This document shows, one piece after another, positions 16,013 to 23,697 of a stretch of DNA of 64,000 bases (positions within the stretch are counted from its first letter, which is position 1; every line of letters begins with the position of its first letter). Under the pieces are notes generated by a model. That model searched no databases. It saw nothing but the letters and a program-made list of their open reading frames with translations, and was not told the origin of the DNA. The translations under genes and the position numbers were made by a program. The stretch is taken from the NCBI RefSeq assembly GCF_000350525.1, contig NZ_AOCN01000015.1, forward strand, positions 1 to 64,000, in the 5' to 3' direction. This DNA comes from Leucobacter salsicius M1-8. Lineage in GTDB: Bacteria > Actinomycetota > Actinomycetes > Actinomycetales > Microbacteriaceae.

Positions 16013-17029
16013 CTAAATCTCCGTGCTCGGGTGCATGTCCTTGGCACTTTGCGCCTCATCAAACAAACGCTGAACCCGGTGCGCAAATGCCTCGGCAAGT
16101 GCCTTATCGCTGGCGCTCCAGGGGAGACCTAAATCTTCTACTTCGATTCGCTTGTAATCGCGCTCCGGGTACACCTGCACGTAGATCGTCGGGAGGGTCG
16201 GCCTTGTGGTGAGTTTCAGTTCAATCGACCAGTTGATCGAAGGGAAATGGTAGGCGTTCCACACGTCGTCCGGGCTGCCGCCGTGGGCTTGCCAGCCTGG
16301 TTCGAATCCCTTCTCGTCAAGCCACGCGCCAATCAGTGGATCAAGCCGTTTGTTACGAGCCTGGATCAGTTTGCGCATGTCTGACTGTGCTCGCTGAAAA
16401 GCGTCAAGAGCGTCTTGGTGCGCACGCAAGTGGTCGCGCCACGTCGTAAGTCGTGCTTCTTCGTTTGCAAGATCTGACACCTTAGGGCCTCCGCTCCTAG
16501 CCTCGAAAAATTGCTGCAGTAGGTCAAGACTGCGTCGCTGGTCGATATCGACTGGAGCGAGTAAATGTTCAAGCAGCTCTGGAGCTTGCTTGACCGTCGT
16601 GCTCAACATCTCGTATGTGATGCTTGCAGATAGCCACTGAGTGAGGCCGGTAGGCGCATCGCGAGTCTCCGGTGCTAGCACCGCAACAATTACTTGCGAA
16701 ACTCCATCGGAGAGGGCGGTCTCGGCGTACTTCTTGAGCGGGTTATTGAGTTCATGGCCGATCTTGTTCTCCAGCACGATCGCTAGATCGAGTTCACGGT
16801 TCAGCGCATAGACATCGATGAACTCAACTTGCGTCCCGATCTCCCATTCCGAGGAGCCAATCACATCTTCGGCGTTGAGCCTCTCGCCGTTGGTGCCTTC
16901 AGAGCCGATGAGTGGAGCCTCGTCAAGATTGCGTAGGAGCGCGTCTATGACCAGGGTGCCAAGGCCGTGACGTTCATTGGGGTCGAGGAAGAACTGAAGG
17001 GTCATATCTACCCTTGTCTCGCGCCAACT
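16013..17029 (-). pseudogene. PD-(D/E)XK nuclease-family gene, 3' part (split by IS21-family element)
   Basis: This part encodes DPNERHGLG, the catalytic-type stretch IDVYALNRELDLAIVLENKIG (given here as two blocks, Asp then E-x-K) and a C-terminal domain to residue I before the stop at 16013. This is the arrangement of the PDDEXK_4-like nuclease family. The open frame from ATG 17005 gives 330 residues. Upstream of it, in frame, are eight codons (SWRETRVD) up to the IS21 end at 17030. They join in frame to the 5' part at 19687-19811, restoring a 378-residue protein. The nuclease core is intact, so a shortened product could still be made from 17005 if transcribed. It is AT-richer than the core genes. 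Confidence 0.82.
17025..17029. repeat. Left target-site duplication of IS21-family element
   Basis: CAACT immediately before the TGTTTAG terminus, repeated after the right terminus at 19687-19691. IS21 elements make duplications of about 4-8 bp. Confidence 0.9.
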
Positions 17030-17170
17030 TGTTTAGAAGGCGCTTCGGAAAGCGCGTGTGCAACGATCGGAAAGCATTGATGTAAGCATCGGGTAGCGCT
17101 CTCGATGGCTTCTGGCTGAGGATGGCTCTTACCCTGGCGACGAGTGTTCGCTGGGGCGAGAGGAATTCTA

Positions 17171-18823
17171 ATGACGGATTATCGGCAGCTGATGCTGCTT
17201 TTGATAGAAAAACGCTCTTACCGGGAGATTGCTACGCGGCTGGGCTGCTCGCAGCGCACGATCGCTAAGGTACGCCGCGTGCTCGACGAGCAGCAACTCG
17301 TCGGCAGTGAACAGGTTGCGGCGTTGGCGCTGGAAGAAATCGACGGGCTCTTCTCCGACGGACGCAAGAGCGCAGCGGACGGGTTTGTGCCAGTGGACAT
17401 CGACAAGGTGGTCCAGTCGAGGTTAGGGCGGAAGAAACCGCCGTTGAAAGTACTCTGGGCCAAATACCTGCAAACAGATGCTCCTGCTGGGGTACGCCAT
17501 TACGGGTACGAGCGGTTCTGCCAGATTATTGCTGAGTATGTACGCGTGAGAGACCTCACCGCCCCGATCAAGCATGTGCCCGGGCATACGATGCAAGTCG
17601 ATTGGGCGGGCACCCGCATGCAGATCATCGACCCGATCAGTCGAGCAACCACCCCGGTGTCGGTGTTCGTCGCGTCACTGCCGTACTCCGGACTCGTGTT
17701 CGCGTATGGCTACCTCGATGAGAAACAACCTGCCTGGCATGACGCTCACCGACGCGCATTCGAGTACGTGAACGGTGTCACCCTGCTGGTCGTGCCCGAC
17801 AACGCTTCGACGGCATCGAACCAGATCAGCAAGGCCTCGCGTGCTCGTGACGTGAACGGCTCCTATGCGGAGTTTCTCGAGCATTACCGGACCGCTGCTG
17901 TTCCCACGAGGTCAGCTGCTCCAAGAGATAAAGGGAACGTCGAAGCTGGGGTGAAAGTCGTCACGAATTGGGTCATTCACTACCTCAATGATCAAGTGTT
18001 CGCGTCACTCGATGATCTCAACGGAGCAGTCGCAGAGCGTGTGGAATGGATCAACCGCAGGATCCCGTTCCGGGGTGAACAGCGCAGCCGGATGGACTGG
18101 TTTGAGGAGGCCGAGAGGACGGGTCTCCTCGAGTTGCCAGCTCAGAGATGGGAGCCGGTGGTGTGGCGCAAAGCAAAAGTACATCGCGACTGGCATGTCC
18201 AGATCGACACCATCAAGTACTCAGTTCCGTACGAGTTCGCTGGCCTGAACGTCGACGTGCGTATCGTCGGCGAACAACTCGATGTGCTTGCTGATGGCGC
18301 AGTGATTGCGACGCATCAGCGCGGCAGCCATCGGAACGGGTATGTCACCGATGCTGAACATGCGCCCGCCTATCTGGAAGAAACGGCGGGGCTCTGGACG
18401 CGCGCCTATTTTCTCAGACAGGCCGCGAAAGTAGGGCCCGGAACGGTCGCCGCGCTCACGAGGCTGCTCGATGGGAAGAAGATCGAGGCACAAGGGTTCC
18501 GGTCATGCATGAACATCCTCGATCTCGGGAAGCGGGGCAGCCGGCAGCAGCTCGAACGCGCCTGCAAACAGCTCACCGATAACGACGCACACAGGCAGAT
18601 CAGTTATACCGCCGTGAAACACGCGCTGGCAGTTGTCAGAGCTGAGCAAGACGAGCGCCCCCAAATCATACGATCAGGTGCGAGGACAACGGGGACCGAA
18701 TCTCCTCACTCGCGTCGAATCGCTGGCCGCGACACGAGCGGCGCGCATCTGGCAGGGCCCGGGGCGTTCAGCCTCGAAGCACTCACCGGCATCCAGCCAG
18801 GAGCGGAGGGGGCCGATGTTTGA
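17171..18823 (+). CDS. istA: IS21-family transposase IstA
   Basis: 550 residues from ATG 17171, which has GAGAGG 7 nt upstream; an upstream GTG at 17144 gives an unlikely extension. The N-terminal HTH (YREIATRLGCSQRTIAKVRR) is followed by the DDE integrase core: MQVDWAGTRM (first Asp), LVVPDNAS (second Asp) and DKGNVEAGV (Glu). A C-terminal beta-barrel-like Mu-transposase domain follows. It acts with IstB to cut and join the element ends. The stop overlaps the istB start by 8 nt, the usual coupling in this family. Confidence 0.95.
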   Translation: MTDYRQLMLLLIEKRSYREIATRLGCSQRTIAKVRRVLDEQQLVGSEQVAALALEEIDGLFSDGRKSAADGFVPVDIDKVVQSRLGRKKPPLKVLWAKYLQTDAPAGVRHYGYERFCQIIAEYVRVRDLTAPIKHVPGHTMQVDWAGTRMQIIDPISRATTPVSVFVASLPYSGLVFAYGYLDEKQPAWHDAHRRAFEYVNGVTLLVVPDNASTASNQISKASRARDVNGSYAEFLEHYRTAAVPTRSAAPRDKGNVEAGVKVVTNWVIHYLNDQVFASLDDLNGAVAERVEWINRRIPFRGEQRSRMDWFEEAERTGLLELPAQRWEPVVWRKAKVHRDWHVQIDTIKYSVPYEFAGLNVDVRIVGEQLDVLADGAVIATHQRGSHRNGYVTDAEHAPAYLEETAGLWTRAYFLRQAAKVGPGTVAALTRLLDGKKIEAQGFRSCMNILDLGKRGSRQQLERACKQLTDNDAHRQISYTAVKHALAVVRAEQDERPQIIRSGARTTGTESPHSRRIAGRDTSGAHLAGPGAFSLEALTGIQPGAEGADV

Positions 18824-19589
18824 GCAGCACCTCACTGAGGACGACATGCCCCTGTTCACCAAACTGCGATTGACAGCATTTGGTGAAACCGTCATTAACA
18901 TCGCGAACGATCCCTCGTTTGATGAGTGGTCGTTCTCGCAGAAGATCAGGCACGCGCTGAATCAAGAGACCGAGGCTCGGGGTGAGCGTCGTATGTTGAA
19001 ACTGTTGAAAGCGTCGCGCACCCCGAACCCTGCCGCCTGTGTCGAGGACATCCACTACCTCGACGGCCGCTCGTTACACCGTGAAGTAATTGCCAGACTT
19101 GCTGCATGTAGATGGGTAGATCACTGCACAAACCTTGTCATTCTCGGGTCATCGAGCGTGGGAAAATCATACCTCGCGCAAGCAATGGTGAATGCAGCCT
19201 GCCGCCGTGATTACACGGCAAGGTATTACCGGTTGGATGACCTCGCGAACCAGCTCGCGGTCTATCACCACACCGATCCAGCCAGGTTGAAGTTCTTACA
19301 AGACCTCCATGCCTGCGACGCGTTAGTCCTGGATGACTTTCTCACGACGCCGATCAGTAGTGAGACCGCTGCCGAGGTCCTCAATATTCTCGCCGCGAGG
19401 GAGGGCCGGGGCGCGACCGTGGTGACGAGTCAGTTCGATCCCGAGGACTGGTACAAATCACTTCATGATGCAGTGGTCGCGGAGTCAATATTGAATCGGA
19501 TCGTGTCGAACGCAGAGATCGTGCAGTTGGCCGGCCCGAACATGCGTAGGCACACGGTCACTGGCATCGATAGCGGGCTTGAGGTATAG
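18816..19589 (+). CDS. istB: IS21-family helper ATPase IstB
   Basis: 257 residues from ATG 18816, preceded by GGAGCGGAGGGGG. It is a DnaC/IstB-type AAA+ ATPase with Walker A LGSSSVGKSYLAQAM, Walker B ALVLDDFLT and a sensor-1-like VVTSQFDPEDWY. IstB assembles on DNA and activates IstA for target capture. The longer frame from 18633 lies inside istA and is rejected. Confidence 0.95.
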   Translation: MFEQHLTEDDMPLFTKLRLTAFGETVINIANDPSFDEWSFSQKIRHALNQETEARGERRMLKLLKASRTPNPAACVEDIHYLDGRSLHREVIARLAACRWVDHCTNLVILGSSSVGKSYLAQAMVNAACRRDYTARYYRLDDLANQLAVYHHTDPARLKFLQDLHACDALVLDDFLTTPISSETAAEVLNILAAREGRGATVVTSQFDPEDWYKSLHDAVVAESILNRIVSNAEIVQLAGPNMRRHTVTGIDSGLEV

Positions 19590-19686
19590 CTCAAGGGTCA
19601 TGCGTGGGTGCAGCGAGCACTTTACGGTCGTTGCACCCACGCTTTCCGATCGTTACACACGCGCTTTCCGAAACGTCGACTAAACA

Positions 19687-19811
19687 CAACTATCCCTGAG
19701 GATCTCGTAGACATTCACTGGTCGCTTGGGTGATGTAGCAGGTGGGAGAGCGACGTCCAAGAATGAATAATCCAGGTTGCCGACAGTTGCGATTTCAACC
19801 GGACCGTTCAT
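19687..19811 (-). pseudogene. PD-(D/E)XK nuclease-family gene, 5' part (split by IS21-family element)
   Basis: From ATG 19811 the minus strand encodes about 40 residues including GNLDYSFLDV and NVYEILRD, then meets the IS end. After removing the element and one CAACT copy it joins in frame to SWRETRVDM at 17029, giving NVYEILRD-SWRETRVDM-TLQFFLDPN. This is a believable N-terminus for PDDEXK_4-type nucleases. The start is 38 bp after the methyltransferase stop, in the same direction. The start codon lacks a clear ribosome site and the frame stays open further upstream, so the true start is uncertain. Confidence 0.78.
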
Positions 19812-19849
19812 GATGACCAATGTAGCAATGCGTGAATCAATGGGACCAC

Positions 19850-20725
19850 TTACAGCACGCTCACAATGAACTGCCCGATCTCATACTGAGACTTAGCGAA
19901 TTCAGTTGCGGTTCTGAAGGACTGTGTGGCGAGGGGCATGTCTAGATCCTGTGTTGGGCTGTTTGCCCCCGGACGATAGTGCATGAGGAGCACATTCCGT
20001 TTTGAACGATCGCGGAGTTCTTGAGTGTCTGCCGGGCTGAGATAAGAGGCGGATCCACCGAGCGCGAGTACGGTATCAAATCTGGTGCCGCAGAGCACCT
20101 TGCTGACGGTTGCCTGCTCGAAGGTCATCGGGTGCACTCCGGCTAGAAGGGGATGTTTGGCAACGAGGCAGTTCAGCATCGCGGTGGAGGAGTCGATTCC
20201 GACATAGCGCACCGACTCGACAAGACCTGCATCGAGCGGAAACCCGGTACCGCAGCCAACGTCGAGAGTGCGCCACAGGTTGTCACCGAATACTGCGCGG
20301 ATGAGCTCGGAGGTAGAAGCTTTCTCTGCAGTAGTCATGCCCCACTGTTTGTCCCATGTGGTGGCGAGAGCATCGTAGCCAGACTCGAGGCCAGTGGAGG
20401 TGATGGGGGCGTTCTGTGCGCCATAGACGTGGTGAGCAGCTCCGCGATTCACCAGGCCCACCTCTTCGAGACTCGAATCCATCGTCCAGTGCCGCCAACC
20501 CATTGGGGTCGTCAGATAGATACGAGTCGTCTTGTAGAACTTTTGAGGTTCTCCAAAAGTACGAATTACGTGAGCGGCTCGCACGAAGTCTTCTTTAGTT
20601 AGACCTTCAGTTCTGCCAAGCGCAACGTACTCGTGCGGTGCGCCCTCCGCATACGTTGTTGCGAACTGCCAATCAAGCTCGGCTTCTTTTTCATACCACC
20701 AATGCAGATCCTGCTTTGTGATCAT
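19850..20725 (-). CDS. Class I SAM-dependent methyltransferase, target unknown
   Basis: 291 residues from ATG 20725, with GAGAGGG about 8 nt upstream. The N-terminal half (WWYEKEAELDWQFATTY, TPMGWRHWTMD) is not one I recognise. The C-terminal half is a Rossmann methyltransferase: TLDVGCGTGFPLD (motif I), YVGIDSSTAML (motif II region) and FDTVLALGGSASYLSP. There is no DPPY or NPPF motif, so it is probably not an N6-adenine or N4-cytosine DNA methylase; a protein or small-molecule target is more likely. It lies in one minus-strand operon with the two genes upstream and the split nuclease downstream. Confidence 0.82.
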   Translation of the reverse strand: MITKQDLHWWYEKEAELDWQFATTYAEGAPHEYVALGRTEGLTKEDFVRAAHVIRTFGEPQKFYKTTRIYLTTPMGWRHWTMDSSLEEVGLVNRGAAHHVYGAQNAPITSTGLESGYDALATTWDKQWGMTTAEKASTSELIRAVFGDNLWRTLDVGCGTGFPLDAGLVESVRYVGIDSSTAMLNCLVAKHPLLAGVHPMTFEQATVSKVLCGTRFDTVLALGGSASYLSPADTQELRDRSKRNVLLMHYRPGANSPTQDLDMPLATQSFRTATEFAKSQYEIGQFIVSVL

Positions 20726-20736
20726 TGCTTGACCCT

Positions 20737-20774
20737 CTCTCGGTGAGGGGCGCACATCTGCCCCTCACCGAGAG
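20737..20774. promoter_or_regulatory. Hairpin overlapping the methyltransferase ribosome site
   Basis: Perfect 14-bp arms (20737-20750, 20761-20774) with a 10-nt loop. On the minus-strand message it lies just before the start at 20725, and its 3' arm adjoins and partly covers the GAGAGGG ribosome site. There is no T-run, so it is not a standard terminator; translational control or RNA stability is more plausible. Confidence 0.6.
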
Positions 20775-20803
20775 CGTCACATAGACCTCGGACATGCCAG
20801 AAC

Positions 20804-21214
20804 CTAGTCGCAGTTTCCGCACACTCCTGACAAAGCCATCAGCGTGAAACAAAGGGGACAGGGATCCTGCTGTCGTGATTGGTGCGTTCTAGCATTCTCG
20901 GATCGGTAAGCCCCATGATCTGGGTGAGTCACGCCCCAGGCGCCTTCAAACCGTTGGCTGGGCCAACGCTCAACGTCACCGAACGTGCGAATGATCTCTT
21001 CTTCTGAACGAAACCCGTTCGTGTAACCAGAGTGAATCTGGAGCGCACCGCCGCCTGAGTGACGCGTGACCTTGATGTAGGTCCCTCGCAGGAGGCACTC
21101 CGAGACGTCGATGTTTTCATCGAGTTCACCAAGGAATACTTGATTGCGGAGCGAAAGGCCGCCGCGTTGCAAGGCCACGCGCAATGGCAGTGATTCTGGT
21201 GCTATTTCAGTCAT
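20804..21214 (-). CDS. Small protein with C-terminal zinc ribbon, function unknown
   Basis: 136 residues. The N-terminal 100 residues contain no family motif I know. The end has two Cys pairs, CPLC and CGNC, about 10 residues apart: a short zinc-ribbon knuckle. It starts 9 nt after the upstream gene's stop and is 78 bp from the methyltransferase start, with the hairpin between. Phrases such as HSGYTNGFRSEEEIIRTFGD and FEGAWGVTHPD suggest a folded globular domain. The equivalent FVRAAHVIRTFGEPQ stretch in the methyltransferase hints at shared recognition, which is weak inference. Confidence 0.75.
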   Translation of the reverse strand: MTEIAPESLPLRVALQRGGLSLRNQVFLGELDENIDVSECLLRGTYIKVTRHSGGGALQIHSGYTNGFRSEEEIIRTFGDVERWPSQRFEGAWGVTHPDHGAYRSENARTHQSRQQDPCPLCFTLMALSGVCGNCD

Positions 21215-21223
21215 GCCGGGACT

Positions 21224-22045
21224 CTACTTCAGCTCGATGAGTCGATCGAGAATCTGCTTCTCCAGGTCCTTCTGTTGTGTGGCAGTAAGGTGCTCAGAGG
21301 TGCGGATCACAGTGGTGCCGTAAACCTTGTGGGAGCCGGGGTTAAAGACTCCCGGGCCATCAAAGTTGGCGAGATATGCGTCTCGCTTCTCGGCGTCTTC
21401 AACTGTCGGGTACACCTCGACGCAACCACCACCGGAGACTCCTCTATCGACGATGTCCACGCCAGAGACTTCCGCAGCAACCTGGCTATCGGTGAAATAG
21501 ACTGAGGCGGTATAGCCGCCTGGCTTGTTTAGGTTTCCGTTCGGATCATTGTTTTCAGTGACGGCCTGGACTCCCGTTGCCGACGATACCTTGGTGAGCC
21601 GCTCAACCACAAAACTCTCGTTCGGCACAGTGATCTGTTCCTGCTGCCTTACGCTGCCCCTGTAAGCCTCAATGGCTTCGTTAAGTGCTGTGGACTCGGC
21701 AGCCGAATTCACGGGTGCAACCAGCACCTCTGCAGACTTGAGAATATCGGCAGTCTTGTCGGGCAGAGCGGGGATCTGAACAAGCACTGTTTCGGCGGCA
21801 GAGGCGGTGGCCTCCAGAGTTTCGAATGTCGCCTGGTCGAAGGGAGTAGCTTTTGCCTTGAGAAGACCATTTGCTTCATCGACCTTAACTTGCAGGTCCT
21901 TGTTTGCTGATTCCGCATCAGATTTCGCGGCCTCAAACTGAGCGACCGCGTTCTCATAGGGCTGATGCACGCCGAAGTAGTAGTAGCCACCGCCTAGGAC
22001 AGCAACGAGCGCCACAGCAGTAGCAATGAGGAGGGGTTTCTTCAA
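21224..22045 (-). CDS. Membrane-anchored extracytoplasmic coiled-coil protein, function unknown
   Basis: 273 residues from a TTG at 22045 (no better in-frame start; the nearest ATG is out of frame). The N-terminus KKPLLIATAVALVAVLGGGYYYF is one membrane anchor or signal, read here in two pieces: KKPLLIATAV then ALVAVLGGGYYYF. Ala/Glu-rich helices (about 30-140) likely form a coiled coil. The C-terminal domain (about 150-270) contains GCVEVYPTVEDAEKRDAYLA, similar in style to conserved secreted proteins of actinobacteria. It is first in an operon with the zinc-ribbon protein. Confidence 0.78.
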   Translation of the reverse strand: MKKPLLIATAVALVAVLGGGYYYFGVHQPYENAVAQFEAAKSDAESANKDLQVKVDEANGLLKAKATPFDQATFETLEATASAAETVLVQIPALPDKTADILKSAEVLVAPVNSAAESTALNEAIEAYRGSVRQQEQITVPNESFVVERLTKVSSATGVQAVTENNDPNGNLNKPGGYTASVYFTDSQVAAEVSGVDIVDRGVSGGGCVEVYPTVEDAEKRDAYLANFDGPGVFNPGSHKVYGTTVIRTSEHLTATQQKDLEKQILDRLIELK

Positions 22046-22235
22046 CGCGATTCCATTCGATCTGATGACTTAGTTGTCAGCGGCAGTTTACTGAGAACTT
22101 CACAGGCTCTTCTCCAGCGGTTCGAAGTGGCCTGGATGCTGCGACTCCTTCGTCGCGCAGCATGACAAGAAGGGGGAACGCGACGCACGGATTGAGAATG
22201 GCGTGGTGCGGCGACTGCCCCCCAGAAACACAAGA
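22046..22235. repeat. Intergenic DNA with REP-like CTGCGACTC hairpin
   Basis: No gene is seen. The hairpin 22136-22163 (ATGCTGCGAC ... GTCGCGCAGCAT) belongs to the CTGCGACTC family also found at 44618 and 60890. The remaining bases presumably carry the promoter for the gene starting at 22045. Confidence 0.55.
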
Positions 22236-22271
22236 ATCCCCCTCGCTCAGCATGTAGCTGAGCGAGGGGAT
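22236..22271 (-). terminator. trxA terminator, TCGCTCAG core (copy 3)
   Basis: The hairpin arms ATCCCCCTCGCTCAG / CTGAGCGAGGGGAT have one bulged base. On the minus strand it follows the trxA stop by 23 nt and is followed by ATTCTTGTGTTTCT, so it is an intrinsic terminator for trxBA. Confidence 0.85.
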
Positions 22272-22293
22272 CCGGCGCATTCAGCGCAGAGGA

Positions 22294-22617
22294 TTAAATA
22301 ATCCCCTTGAGGTGATCTTCGATCATGGGCTTGGGCATTGCGCCGATGATCTCGCGCACCTCTTCGCCGCCCTTGAAGACCTTCATGGCGGGGATCGAGG
22401 TGATGCGGTACTTGGCCGCGAGGTTGGGGTTCTCGTCGATGTTGAGCTTCACGATGCGCAGCTTGCCATCCTGCTCAGCAGCGATCTTGTCGAGCACCGG
22501 CGCGACCTGGCGGCACGGGCCGCACCAGGCTGCCCAGAAGTCGACCAGTACGGGGATCTCGCTCTCGAGCACGACCTTGTCGAACGTCTGCTCATCTACG
22601 TTAATTGCGACACTCAT
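22294..22617 (-). CDS. trxA: Thioredoxin
   Basis: 107 residues, standard thioredoxin length. The active site WCGPC is in DFWAAWCGPCRQVAP (about residue 31-35). The cis-Pro region TSIPAMKVFKGGE and the C-terminal helix are complete. It is a cytoplasmic disulfide reductase recycled by the reductase encoded 44 bp upstream in the same operon. In most actinobacteria parB/parA follow soon after; here an unrelated operon follows. Confidence 0.97.
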   Translation of the reverse strand: MSVAINVDEQTFDKVVLESEIPVLVDFWAAWCGPCRQVAPVLDKIAAEQDGKLRIVKLNIDENPNLAAKYRITSIPAMKVFKGGEEVREIIGAMPKPMIEDHLKGII

Positions 22618-22661
22618 GGTGACCTCCTCGGTCTAGGTAAAGCGAAATGTGAAAGTGAAAA

Positions 22662-23615
22662 CTAGGCTGAAGCGCCGACCGAAACCGCAGCCTGCTCGCG
22701 GGCCGCGAGGTAGTGCTCGGCGTCGAGCGCCGCTACGGTGCCCGAGCCGGCGGCCGTGATGGCCTGGCGGTAAGTGGGGTCGATCACGTCGCCCGCGGCG
22801 AAAACGCCCTCGACCGAAGTGCGCGACGAGCGGCCGTCGACGGCGATCGTGCCGACGTCGGTGAGATCGAGCTTGCCGTGCACGAGGTGCGTGCGCGGGT
22901 CGTTGCCGATCGCGACGAAGACGCCGGTGACGTCCAAGTTGCTCTCAGTGCCGTCGACGGTGCTGCGCAGCGTCATGCCGGTCACGCCCGACTCGCCCTC
23001 AATGGAGGCGACCTCGGAGTTCCAGATGAACTCAATCTTCTCGTTGTCGAAGGCACGCTGCTGCATGATCTTCGACGCCTTGAGCTCGTCGCGGCGGTGA
23101 ATTACGTACACCTTCGACGCGAAGCGCGTGAGGAACGTCGCCTCCTCCATCGCCGAGTCGCCGCCGCCGACCACGGCGATGGTCTGCTCGCGGAAGAAGA
23201 AGCCGTCGCACGTCGCGCACGACGAGACGCCGTGGCCGGTGAGCTTCTCCTCGCCGGGGGCGCCGATCTTGCGGTATGCCGAGCCGGTTGCGTAGATCAC
23301 TGCGGCGGCCTCGTGCACGACGCCGTCACTCGAGGTGACGCGCTTCACGTCGCCGTCAAGATCAAGGTCGGTGACGTCGTCGTAGACGACCTCGGTGCCA
23401 AACTTCTCGGCCTGCTCCTGCATCTTCTGCATCAGCTCGGGGCCCTGAATGCCCTCGGGGAACCCGGGGAAGTTCTCGACCTCGGTCGTGTTCATCAGCT
23501 CGCCGCCGATTCCCACGGAACTGGCGAACATCAGCGGCTCGAGGCCCGCGCGTGCAGCGTAAATAGCGGCGGTGAACCCGGCGGGACCGGAACCGATGAT
23601 GATGATCTGGCGCAT
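22662..23615 (-). CDS. trxB: Thioredoxin-disulfide reductase
   Basis: 317 residues from ATG 23615 (GAGGAG about 6 nt upstream; the longer frame to 23822 runs into the next gene). FAD-binding IIGSGPAGFTAAIYAARAG opens the protein. The redox pair is CATC in SSCATCDGFFF (about 135), the NADPH site is VVGGGDSAMEEA and the C-terminal FAD motif is GVFAAGDVIDPTYRQAITA. It transfers electrons from NADPH to TrxA. Confidence 0.97.
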   Translation of the reverse strand: MRQIIIIGSGPAGFTAAIYAARAGLEPLMFASSVGIGGELMNTTEVENFPGFPEGIQGPELMQKMQEQAEKFGTEVVYDDVTDLDLDGDVKRVTSSDGVVHEAAAVIYATGSAYRKIGAPGEEKLTGHGVSSCATCDGFFFREQTIAVVGGGDSAMEEATFLTRFASKVYVIHRRDELKASKIMQQRAFDNEKIEFIWNSEVASIEGESGVTGMTLRSTVDGTESNLDVTGVFVAIGNDPRTHLVHGKLDLTDVGTIAVDGRSSRTSVEGVFAAGDVIDPTYRQAITAAGSGTVAALDAEHYLAAREQAAVSVGASA

Positions 23616-23697
23616 ATGGCTCCTCGATGACGAAACAACGAAACTGTGGCGACGCCTAAGTGCCGTCGCCTTCGATATAACCCATCCTAGGCGCGCA

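Larger units (their letters stand above)
17030..19686 (+). mobile_element. Complete IS21-family insertion sequence, 2657 bp
   Basis: The ends are TGTTTAG (17030) and CTAAACA (19686), with long imperfect terminal repeats sharing TTCGGAAAGCGCGTGTG and AACGATCGGAAAGC near both ends. The flanks carry a 5-bp direct duplication, CAACT (17025-17029 and 19687-19691). Inside are overlapping istA and istB frames. Both look intact, so the copy is likely recent and possibly mobile. It interrupts the PD-(D/E)XK nuclease gene in the opposite orientation. Confidence 0.95.

Noticed and set aside
16296-16312. GGTTCGAATCCC, a tRNA-like T-loop
   Set aside because: It lies inside the nuclease coding frame and no cloverleaf can be drawn around it.
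18633-18815. N-terminal extension of IstB
   Set aside because: The extension lies wholly within istA in another frame; ATG 18816 has a strong ribosome site and gives normal IstB length.
19850-20725. DNA methyltransferase of a restriction-modification system with the adjacent nuclease
   Set aside because: The catalytic (D/N/S)PP(Y/F) and PC motifs of DNA methylases are absent.
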